From Gemmatimonadota bacterium (GTDB lineage: Bacteria > Gemmatimonadota > Gemmatimonadetes > Gemmatimonadales > Gemmatimonadaceae), in assembly GCA_029884515.1 (NCBI GenBank), contig JAOUHR010000167.1, positions 1-5,439 of the forward strand: DNA of 5,439 nucleotides, read 5' to 3'. Shown piece after piece: positions 1 to 5,439 of the stretch. A program made the translations under genes and the position numbers. The notes below the pieces were generated by a model. That model was not told the DNA's origin and did not search any database. It saw only the letters and a list, made by a program, of their open reading frames with translations. Position 1 is the first letter of the stretch. Each line of letters starts with the position of its first letter.

Positions 1-377
1 GCCGCATCTCGATCGTCGTGGCCGTGCTGGCCATCGCCACGGCCACCGTGCTGATCGCGCGCCCAGCACGCGACGGGGTCTCGCGTGACCACGTCCTGAG
101 CGTGACGCTCACAGGGAGCCTCGCCAAGCTCGCGCAGGCCGAGTCGGCCTACTTCGCACTGCACGGCCGATTCAGCGCGGACCGCGACTCGCTCACCGCC
201 GTGTTCCCGTTCCTCTCCGACACGGCCGTGGACCTGCGGTTCGTCCGCGCCGACTCGCTCGCCTGGAGCGTGGTGGCGCGCCCGCGGGAGGCGACGTGGA
301 CCTGTGCGCTCACCGGCTCGGCCGGGCGTCCGTTGCCGAGATTCGCCGAAGTGCACTCGCGCTGCGTGCGCCCCTGA
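1..377 (+). CDS. Pilin-like membrane-anchored hypothetical protein, 5' partial
   Basis: The frame is open from the left edge (first full codon at base 3) to a TGA at 375-377. GTG codons at 18 and 24 could be starts, but the hydrophobic run ISIVVAVLAIATATVLIA already begins at the edge after an Arg, so the true start is probably outside the window. Numbered from the GTG at 18, a membrane helix is followed by a soluble domain of about 100 residues. That domain contains LAKLAQAESAYFALHGRFS (about 35-53), a pattern common in type IV pilin-like and pseudopilin-like proteins, where an amphipathic helix leads into a small beta domain. C96 and C116 near the C terminus could form a disulfide. No GFTLIE prepilin cleavage motif is visible, so membership of the pilin family is unproven. 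The gene converges on the phosphoesterase gene. I do not recognise a specific function; a generic small anchored protein is the alternative. Confidence 0.7.
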   Translation, partial: RISIVVAVLAIATATVLIARPARDGVSRDHVLSVTLTGSLAKLAQAESAYFALHGRFSADRDSLTAVFPFLSDTAVDLRFVRADSLAWSVVARPREATWTCALTGSAGRPLPRFAEVHSRCVRP

Positions 378-390
378 GACGGCTCAGGGC
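371..390. terminator. Hairpin spanning both convergent stop codons, candidate bidirectional terminator
   Basis: CCCTGAG (372-378) and CTCAGGG (383-389) form a perfect 7-bp inverted repeat around a 4-base loop ACGG. The plus-strand stop TGA (375-377) lies in the left arm and the minus-strand stop (TCA on plus, 384-386) in the right arm. The stem is GC-rich and sits exactly where two transcripts meet, as expected for a shared terminator. No run of T follows on either side, so it is not a classical rho-independent terminator. It could stall polymerase, protect 3' ends, or be a chance result of the two stop codons facing each other. Confidence 0.45.
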
Positions 391-3218
391 GAGCGTTTCC
401 GCGCCTCCCGCGCGCGTTCCGCCGCCTCCTCCCGCTCCTCGTCCGTGAGGTCCTGGCTGAGCGGGAAGAAGACCGCCTGGCGCACGCCGGGATACGGCGT
501 GCCCCATCCGCGCGCGTCGAACCAGAGGATCCGATTGAGCCGGTCACTCGGCGCCGCGTCGGGTTCGGAGAAGTCCATCCTCGCACTCGAGGTGGCCGCG
601 GCGCGGCGCTCCCGCGCGAAGGGGCCGGTGATCGCGCCGACCTGCAGGTTCCGCTCGTGGAGGTCGACCTGTGGCATCTGCGCCGTGAAGGGGCGCAGGT
701 CGGGCGCCTCATCCGCGCCGATGAAGCTCGCCCGCATGTCCGTCGCGACGAGGTCGTAGAGCGAGAGGGCGGGGAGTCCCAGCATCAACTCGATGGTCTT
801 GATCATCGAGGGTTGGCTGTAGAAGGTGCTGTCGATCACGCCCCGCCTGGCGTACGGGCTCGCCACGAGCGCCACGGTGCGGTGCCCGTCGATGTGGTCC
901 ACGCCGTTCTGCGCGTCGTCCTCCACCATCAGGATCGCCATCGAGGGCCAGAAGCTCGAGCGGGTGAGGCCCTCCACGAGGCGCCCGAGCGCGGCGTCGT
1001 TCTCGGCGACGCAGGCCTTCGGCGTGCACCATCCGGCGCTGGTGCCCGACGTGTGGTCGCTCGGGAGGATCACCATCACGAGATGCGGCATGGCGCGCGC
1101 GCGCTCCCACTCGGCGAGGTGGTCGAGGATGACCTCGGCCTTCGCCACGTCGGGGACGCCCATGGTCCAGCCCGGATACTCGCGCACGAGCACCCGGTCG
1201 AGCGAGGGGATCTCGCTGCGCGTGTCGAACATGGCGCGGAAGCGGTCGGTGAAGTGGCGGGCCGGGAGTGACGCACGGTCGCGCCACTCCGCCAGCATCG
1301 CGGCGCGCACGTCGGCCGACTCCACCTTGGGCGCCGGGGCATACTCGCCGAAGACGGCGACGCGTTTTCCCTTCGCCTGCGCCGCCTCCCAGAGGAAGCC
1401 GCCGCTGGAATAGGTCAGCGGGTCGTCCGACTGGCTCGGATAGCTGCGGCCGCCGTAGAGCGGCCAATACGGGTAGTCGGTCTCGTTGGCCTGCGTGAGC
1501 CACTGATGGCCGTCCGCGCTGTTGCCTCCGCTCGCGAAGAAGTGGTCGAGCAGCACGAACTGCTCCGCGAGCGCGTGCGAGTTGGGCGTGATCGTGCGGT
1601 CGTACATCACCAGCGCGGGATCGCTCGCGCCCTTGCCGATGTCTCCCAGCACCTGATCGTAAGTGCGGTTCTCGCGGATGATGAACACCACGTGCTCGAT
1701 CGGGCTCGGCTCGCCCGGCCGCTCGGGCACGGCGCGCGCGACGGTGCCGCGGCGCGGAGCGATGTCGCGTGCGGCGTCTTCGGTGAGCGTGAGCCGGTTG
1801 TTCTGCGCGACGCTGGTGGTGTAGGCCGTGACCTCGGCCGGCGTCGGGATGGTGATCACGTTCACCGAGCCGCGGTTGGCGTGCACGTAACCGCCTTCGG
1901 CGCCGGGGTGGCCCGACGTGGTGCCCTGACCCGAGCCGACGCCGAGCAGCGTGCCGACAGCGAGCGTGGTGCCGTCGGCGCTGACGTCGAGTGCGCTCGG
2001 ATACCAGCCCGTGGGGATGAGGCCGAGGAAGCGCGCCGCGGAGGCGCGCCGCGCGGCCACGTCGTACATCGCGACGGCGTTGATGCCGCCCAGCGCGACG
2101 AAGAGCGTGTTGCCATCCGGGGAGAGCGCCACGGCGGTCGGGGCAAGGCCGATGCGCCGCTCGTGGAAGGGCGCCATCGGGATCGTGCCGGCGCGCGAGA
2201 CGCTGCGCGTGTCCACGACGGTCACCTCGTCCGAGTTGCCGTTGGCCACGTAGAGCAGGCCGCGCGCCTGGTCCCACGCGAGTCCCGTGGGATGGAGGCC
2301 CGTCTCGACCGAGGCCGTGACGGTGTTGGTGATCAGGTCCACCCGCACGACGCTGCCGCGCGCGGCGATGCCGCGGCGATCGACGCGCACCGGTTCCACG
2401 CGCGGGTCGCAGCACTGCGAGGCGGTGCGGTCGCGGCGCGTGGGCTTCGGTCCGCCGAAGAGGCTCACCCACGCGCTGGCGCCATCGTCGGAGACGACGC
2501 TTGCCACCGGGAGCACGCCGAGTGCGACGGTGCCCAGGTGCACGCCGTCATCGGCGTCGAGAACGATGAGCTGGTCGTTCGCGGGGAGGGGGATCGTGAG
2601 CGGGCGGTGGCCGGCCGCATTCCTGTGGCGGGCGACGGCGGGGCCGCCCGCCATGTAGTCGCCGAGACTGCCGGAGACGTACGCGAGCGGGGCCGTCGGT
2701 GCCGCTGCAGCGTCGCCGGCGGATGCCGGCGACGAGCCGGATGCCCCCGAGCTGGCGCCCGCGAACGCCCTGACCTGCGCGATGACGCGCGCCCCGGCGG
2801 GCTCCTGCGTGCCCGGCAGCCGGCTCGTGGCGACCTCATCAGGGAGTCGGCCCACGCTGGTGACGTACGCGCGCGAGGTGGCCGGATCGAACGCGACGCC
2901 ATGCACACCCGGTCGCCCGTCGAATGCGCCGACGGAGAGCACGCGGTTCGCTCGCCAGTCGAGCCGGTAGGCGCCGTCGGGCACCGCGACCCAGATCTCG
3001 CCCGGATTCGCGCCGAAGCGCACGCCGCTCACGCGGCCGCGAAAGACCGACTGCACGCCGGCGGGCGTGACGCGCTGGTCGGTGGCGATGACGCCCGAGT
3101 CCGGGACGTCACGGCGGGGGGCGGCTGGGGCCGCGGGCTGTGCCTGAAGGGCGAGGAGCAGGGGGAGGATCATGCCGAAACGATACTGCGTTCCATGCGG
3201 CGCGGCATCCACGCGCAT
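384..3218 (-). CDS. Exported YncE-type beta-propeller / alkaline phosphatase superfamily phosphoesterase
   Basis: A 944-residue protein with stop at 384-386. I chose the ATG at 3218-3216 because GGGAG lies six bases upstream (GCGGGAGCGTGACATG on the minus strand). In-frame ATGs at 3263 and 3233 lack such a site, and the one at 3173 would remove the charged N-region. The N terminus has Arg residues, then MILPLLLALQAQPA (16-29), a short signal-peptide core, so export is likely. Propeller-type repeats follow, for example AFDPATSRAYVTS (about 109-121), LAWDQARGLLYVANGNSDEV (313-332) and VALSPDGNTLFVALGG (363-378). The phosphoesterase domain starts near 505 with VVFIIRENRTYDQ (510-522), then SDHT (720-723) and EDDAQNGVDHIDGHR (766-780), metal-site motifs of this superfamily. 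C731/C736 (WCTPKAC) may form a disulfide. An Ala/Ser-rich insert covers about 152-177, and the protein ends in a charged helix (about 921-944). The expected activity is metal-dependent phosphomonoester or phosphodiester hydrolysis outside the cytoplasm; the substrate is unknown. The role of the propeller is inferred to be binding or scaffolding. Confidence 0.93.
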   Translation of the reverse strand: MRVDAAPHGTQYRFGMILPLLLALQAQPAAPAAPRRDVPDSGVIATDQRVTPAGVQSVFRGRVSGVRFGANPGEIWVAVPDGAYRLDWRANRVLSVGAFDGRPGVHGVAFDPATSRAYVTSVGRLPDEVATSRLPGTQEPAGARVIAQVRAFAGASSGASGSSPASAGDAAAAPTAPLAYVSGSLGDYMAGGPAVARHRNAAGHRPLTIPLPANDQLIVLDADDGVHLGTVALGVLPVASVVSDDGASAWVSLFGGPKPTRRDRTASQCCDPRVEPVRVDRRGIAARGSVVRVDLITNTVTASVETGLHPTGLAWDQARGLLYVANGNSDEVTVVDTRSVSRAGTIPMAPFHERRIGLAPTAVALSPDGNTLFVALGGINAVAMYDVAARRASAARFLGLIPTGWYPSALDVSADGTTLAVGTLLGVGSGQGTTSGHPGAEGGYVHANRGSVNVITIPTPAEVTAYTTSVAQNNRLTLTEDAARDIAPRRGTVARAVPERPGEPSPIEHVVFIIRENRTYDQVLGDIGKGASDPALVMYDRTITPNSHALAEQFVLLDHFFASGGNSADGHQWLTQANETDYPYWPLYGGRSYPSQSDDPLTYSSGGFLWEAAQAKGKRVAVFGEYAPAPKVESADVRAAMLAEWRDRASLPARHFTDRFRAMFDTRSEIPSLDRVLVREYPGWTMGVPDVAKAEVILDHLAEWERARAMPHLVMVILPSDHTSGTSAGWCTPKACVAENDAALGRLVEGLTRSSFWPSMAILMVEDDAQNGVDHIDGHRTVALVASPYARRGVIDSTFYSQPSMIKTIELMLGLPALSLYDLVATDMRASFIGADEAPDLRPFTAQMPQVDLHERNLQVGAITGPFARERRAAATSSARMDFSEPDAAPSDRLNRILWFDARGWGTPYPGVRQAVFFPLSQDLTDEEREEAAERAREARKRSP

Positions 3219-3333
3219 GTCACGCTCCCGCATCGTCGGGTGCGCTGCCGCCCTTCGGCGCACAGGACCACGCCTGGGGAAAGGTAGGGTTTGTGCCCAC
3301 GCGGGTTCGTACTGGCGGGCGAGTCGAGCGGGC

Positions 3334-3381
3334 GACGGTCGCTCAGGAGCCGCTCAAGACGGTCACTCGAGAGCCGCCTCA
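3334..3381. repeat. Imperfect 24-bp direct repeat, two copies
   Basis: GACGGTCGCTCAGGAGCCGC begins at 3334 and GACGGTCACTCGAGAGCCGC at 3358. Both are followed by a closely similar end (TCA and CTCA), so the copies lie 24 bp apart with three mismatches in the first 20 bases. The spacing is a little over two helical turns, which would suit a pair of protein-binding sites. It lies 116-163 bases upstream of the phosphoesterase start. No family of operator is recognised. Confidence 0.5.
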
Positions 3382-3383
3382 TA

Positions 3384-3399
3384 GGATGCGAACGCTTCC
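3384..3399. promoter_or_regulatory. Operator-like imperfect palindrome
   Basis: GGATGCG-AA-CGCTTCC pairs at six of seven positions about a 2-base centre, with a single T-T mismatch at 3387/3396. The size and symmetry fit a half-site pair for a dimeric regulator. It lies in the AT-richest part of the divergent region. No regulator is encoded in the window, and a short dyad like this can occur by chance. Confidence 0.3.
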
Positions 3400-3410
3400 C
3401 TAATGGATCG

Positions 3411-3426
3411 CAAACCGTGATGTTTG
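3411..3426. promoter_or_regulatory. Small dyad CAAAC-N6-GTTTG
   Basis: CAAAC (3411-3415) and GTTTG (3422-3426) form a perfect 5-bp inverted repeat with a 6-base centre CGTGAT. It is 11 bases from the palindrome at 3384-3399, in the same AT-richer patch. It may be a second regulator site or a chance match; five base pairs is weak evidence alone. Confidence 0.22.
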
Positions 3427-3448
3427 GGCGGGTCGTTCCACCGTAGCC

Positions 3449-3478
3449 TCGGGCATGCTCGGGCATGCTCGGGCATGC
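3449..3478. repeat. Tandem repeat, three perfect copies of TCGGGCATGC
   Basis: Three exact 10-bp copies occupy 3449-3458, 3459-3468 and 3469-3478. Each contains the self-complementary hexamer GCATGC, so the sites recur about once per helical turn on one face of the DNA. Adjacent hexamers could also pair as hairpins with a TCGG loop. The array lies about 165 bases upstream of the DUF11 protein start. An ATG inside it (3455) is in frame with that gene, but starting there would place the signal peptide far inside the protein. Confidence 0.85.
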
Positions 3479-3552
3479 GGTCGATCCTCGTCGCGCCCCC
3501 CCATCCTGGTGCCATGTCCGAAGGCTGTCGAGTCCTGTTCGCTCTCGATCTT

Positions 3553-3600
3553 GGCGTCGTGCCGGCCGTGGGCGACCCGCGTGGGACGGGCACGACGGCC
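3553..3600 (+). promoter_or_regulatory. Long inverted repeat in the presumed leader of the DUF11 gene
   Basis: CGTCGTGCC (3555-3563) and GGCACGACG (3589-3597) are perfect 9-bp complements. Two more pairs (3554 with 3599, 3553 with 3600) extend the stem past a single bulged G at 3598. The enclosed 25 bases are GC-rich. If transcription of the plus-strand gene starts upstream, this would form a strong stem-loop ending about 43 bases before the GTG start. It could affect translation or mRNA stability, or be a protein-binding dyad. It matches no riboswitch class I know. Confidence 0.4.
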
Positions 3601-3643
3601 CTTGGGCGCGACGGAGCGGTTCCTGCACCGTGAGCGAGCCGCG

Positions 3644-5439
3644 GTGAATCGCGCGACCGGACGGGCCGCTTCCAGACGCGTCGCCCGGAGGACGGGTGCG
3701 CGTCCGGCAGTCGGTGCGCCGGCGCTCCGTGCGCTGTCCGGCCTGCTGGCGCTGGCGCTCCTCGCCGTTCCGGCGCAGGCCCAGCTCAAGACCTACGGCC
3801 TCAACCAGACCAACATCTTCGAGGTGGACATCAACACCGGCGCGGCGACGTCGGTGCGGACGCTCACGGGCCCGAACAAGGCCGCGCTCGCGGTGCGCCC
3901 GAGCGACGGCCTCATCTACTTCATCACGGGGCTGGCCGGCAACGACTCCGTGTTCACGTGGGACCCAAACGTCCCCGCGGCGACTCCCACCTTCATCGGG
4001 AGGACCGGGGGAGGCGTGCCGTACCTGCCGCGCCTCGCGTTCGACGCAGCGGGGACGCTGCACGCGATCAACTCGGCGAGCACGCAGCGCTACACGATCA
4101 ACCAGACGACGGGCGCCGCAACGCCCGCGGGTGCCGCACTCACCGGCGGCAGCACCGCCGGCGGCGACATGGTCATCGCGCCGAACGGCAACATCTACCA
4201 GGTGCTGGGCACCACGCTGTACATCGTGCCACCGGGGGGTGGTGCGCTCACCAACGTGGGCAACATCACGGGCGTGACGGGCACGTTCACGGGTCTCGCG
4301 ATCGACAAGCGAGGCCGACTGCTCGGCTCGAACTCCACCGCGCCGGCCACGATCTACGTCATCCCGTTGACGGCGGGCGGGGCGACGGCGCTCGGTTCCG
4401 CCGGTGTCGACTTCGGCGACATGGGCACCGTGCTCGCCGTCGACCTGGTCATCTCGAAGTCCCACTCCGGGAACTTCACGCAGGGGCAGACCGGCGCGAC
4501 CTATTCGCTGGTGGTGAGCGACTCGGGCAACCTCACCACGAGCGGGACGGTGACCGTCACCGACACGCTTCCGACGGGACTCACGCCGGTGAGCGCCGCG
4601 GGCACCGGGTGGACGTGCCCGGCGCCGTCCGGCCAGGTGATCACCTGCACGCGCGCCAGTGCGCTCGCCTCCGGCGGGTCGTATCCCGCGATCACCGTGA
4701 CGGTGAACGTGTTGGGCACGGCGCCGGCGTCGGTCACGAACCGCGCCTGGGTCTCGGGTGGCGGCGAGCCGGCGGGCAACCCGGATCTCACCGCGAACAA
4801 CTCGGCGGCCGACGTCACGACGATCAACGGCCAGGTCGACCTGCTGATCGCCAAGTCGCACACCGGGAACTTCACCGTGGGCGTGAATGGCGTCTACACG
4901 CTCACGGTGACGAACCAGGGGCGGCTGGCGACGTCGGGCGTGATCACGGTGACCGACGTGCTGCCGACCGGGCTCTCGTTCGTCTCGGGGACCGCGGCCG
5001 GTTGGACGTGCGGGGCTGCGGGCCAGACGGTGACCTGCACCTCGTCCAACGTGATCGCGGCGCTTGGCGGGAGCAACGCGATCACGCTCACCGTGGGCGT
5101 GGCGGCGGCGGCCGCGCCGAGCGTGACGAACAGCGCGTCGGTCGCGGGCGGGGGCGAGCCGGCGGGGAACGCCGGGAACAACACGAGCGCGGGCGACCTC
5201 ACCACGGTGATCCCGTCGGCCAACCTCGGCATCACCAAGACCGACGGCGTCACGGCGGTGAACCAGGGCGGCACGGTCACCTACACGATCGTGGCGAGCA
5301 ATGCCGGGCCGAACGCCGTCACGGCGGCGACGGTGACGGACAACTTCCCGGCGCAGGTGACGGGCGTGACCTGGACCTGTTCGGCGACCGCCGGCTCGAG
5401 TTGTCCCGCCTCGGGGAGCGGGAACATCGCGGCGAGCGT
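3644..5439 (+). CDS. Exported propeller-like / DUF11 repeat protein, 3' partial
   Basis: The frame is open from a GTG at 3644 to the right edge, giving 598 codons with no stop. The GTG start gives a good signal peptide: an Arg-rich N-region (1-29), a hydrophobic core ALSGLLALALLAVP (30-43), and a PAQA site with likely cleavage after A46. No clear ribosome site precedes it; TTG 3602, GTG 3581, GTG 3509 and ATG 3455 are in frame but would bury the signal. Residues 47-262 lack Cys and show propeller-like strands such as NIFEVDINTGAATSV, LAFDAAGTLHAINS and LAIDKRGRLLGSN, similar to the N-terminal domains often found before DUF11 repeats. DUF11-type Ig-like repeats begin at about 266, 398 and 526. 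They carry the hallmark VTVTDTLPTGL (repeat 1), VTVTDVLPTGL (repeat 2) and the diverged VTDNFPAQV (repeat 3). Each has a Cys pair (325/335, 456/465, 579/587) that probably forms a disulfide. The family is extracellular, with adhesive or structural roles inferred rather than shown. Any C-terminal sorting signal lies outside the window. Confidence 0.9.
   Translation, partial: MNRATGRAASRRVARRTGARPAVGAPALRALSGLLALALLAVPAQAQLKTYGLNQTNIFEVDINTGAATSVRTLTGPNKAALAVRPSDGLIYFITGLAGNDSVFTWDPNVPAATPTFIGRTGGGVPYLPRLAFDAAGTLHAINSASTQRYTINQTTGAATPAGAALTGGSTAGGDMVIAPNGNIYQVLGTTLYIVPPGGGALTNVGNITGVTGTFTGLAIDKRGRLLGSNSTAPATIYVIPLTAGGATALGSAGVDFGDMGTVLAVDLVISKSHSGNFTQGQTGATYSLVVSDSGNLTTSGTVTVTDTLPTGLTPVSAAGTGWTCPAPSGQVITCTRASALASGGSYPAITVTVNVLGTAPASVTNRAWVSGGGEPAGNPDLTANNSAADVTTINGQVDLLIAKSHTGNFTVGVNGVYTLTVTNQGRLATSGVITVTDVLPTGLSFVSGTAAGWTCGAAGQTVTCTSSNVIAALGGSNAITLTVGVAAAAAPSVTNSASVAGGGEPAGNAGNNTSAGDLTTVIPSANLGITKTDGVTAVNQGGTVTYTIVASNAGPNAVTAATVTDNFPAQVTGVTWTCSATAGSSCPASGSGNIAAS
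4439..5439 (+). repeat. DUF11 coding repeats: two complete units and most of a third
   Basis: The units span about 4439-4834 (132 codons), 4835-5218 (128 codons) and 5219 to the window end. Units 1 and 2 share DNA-level identity: 4457-4479 and 4853-4875 match at 21 of 23 bases (encoding the KSH-GNFT segment), and GGCGAGCCGGCGGG is exact at 4763-4776 and 5153-5166 (encoding GEPAG). Unit 3 has the variant NQGGTVTYTI in place of the KSH-GNFT type, so units 1 and 2 probably arose by a more recent duplication. Confidence 0.8.

Larger units (their letters stand above)
3219..3643. promoter_or_regulatory. Divergent intergenic region between the two exported-protein genes
   Basis: These 425 bp separate two outward-facing start codons, so promoters for both genes should lie here. 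I see no convincing -35/-10 pair. The most AT-rich patch, about 3381-3428, is the likeliest core and carries two small dyads. The region also holds a 24-bp imperfect direct repeat, three tandem copies of a 10-bp unit, a C7 run (3496-3502) and a long inverted repeat near the plus-strand gene, each listed separately. Short open frames here look like chance products of high GC and none has a ribosome site or recognisable product. Confidence 0.6.

Noticed and set aside
709..2472. A 587-codon minus-strand open frame in another phase of the phosphoesterase gene
   Set aside because: Out-of-phase shadow with Arg/Pro/Gly-rich low-complexity product. The overlapping phase carries the conserved motifs throughout without a frameshift.
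1506..3287. A 593-codon plus-strand open frame opposite the phosphoesterase gene
   Set aside because: It is antisense to a gene with clear domains and catalytic motifs. Its product is rich in Arg, Ala, Val and His in the way typical of the reverse frame of GC-rich coding DNA, with no recognisable domain.
3281..3315. Candidate promoter hexamers such as TTGTGC (3291-3296) and TACTGG (3310-3315)
   Set aside because: The spacing is 13 bases and the match to consensus is poor, so it is not better than chance.
3496..3502. C7 homopolymer as a phase-variation tract
   Set aside because: It is short for a slippage tract, lies outside the preferred coding region, and single runs of seven C are common in DNA this rich in GC.
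3424..3647. Small plus-strand frames (3424-3633 and 3465-3647) in the intergenic region
   Set aside because: No ribosome site, no recognisable product, and composition expected by chance at this GC content.
3170..4861. A 563-codon minus-strand open frame across the intergenic region and the DUF11 gene
   Set aside because: Antisense to a frame with signal peptide and DUF11 repeats. The product is Arg-rich and domain-free, and it overlaps the start of the phosphoesterase gene.
4501..5280. Two minus-strand frames (4501-4875 and 4894-5280) with similar Val/Thr/Pro-rich products
   Set aside because: Their similarity to each other comes from the DUF11 repeats on the opposite strand, which they mirror; the repeats on the plus strand explain the pattern.

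Overview
The window is very GC-rich DNA with strong G/C third-position bias, long shadow frames on both strands, and no recognisable mobile element, RNA gene or CRISPR array. The style of the exported proteins and the short pilin-like protein at the left edge fit an environmental Gram-negative-type bacterium such as a member of Gemmatimonadota. That assignment rests on general resemblance only, because no phylogenetic marker is present.

Layout. (1) 1-377, plus strand: the 3' part of a small membrane-anchored, pilin-like hypothetical protein whose start lies left of the window. (2) 384-3218, minus strand: a complete, large exported protein with an N-terminal YncE/YVTN-type beta-propeller and a C-terminal phosphoesterase domain of the alkaline phosphatase superfamily. 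Genes 1 and 2 converge, with six bases between their stop codons, and one perfect inverted repeat contains both stops. (3) 3219-3643: a 425-bp divergent intergenic region rich in short repeats and dyads, including three tandem copies of a 10-bp unit built on GCATGC. (4) 3644-5439, plus strand, running off the right edge: an exported protein with a signal peptide, a propeller-like N-terminal domain, two DUF11 repeats and most of a third.

The two large genes are transcribed away from the shared intergenic region. Both encode exported proteins with a propeller-like N-terminal part, one joined to a metal-dependent phosphatase-type domain and the other to a stalk of Ig-like DUF11 repeats. Co-regulation or a shared surface role is possible but is inference from arrangement alone. 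Nothing here resembles a defence, secretion or biosynthetic system. The least explained part is the repeat-rich divergent region.
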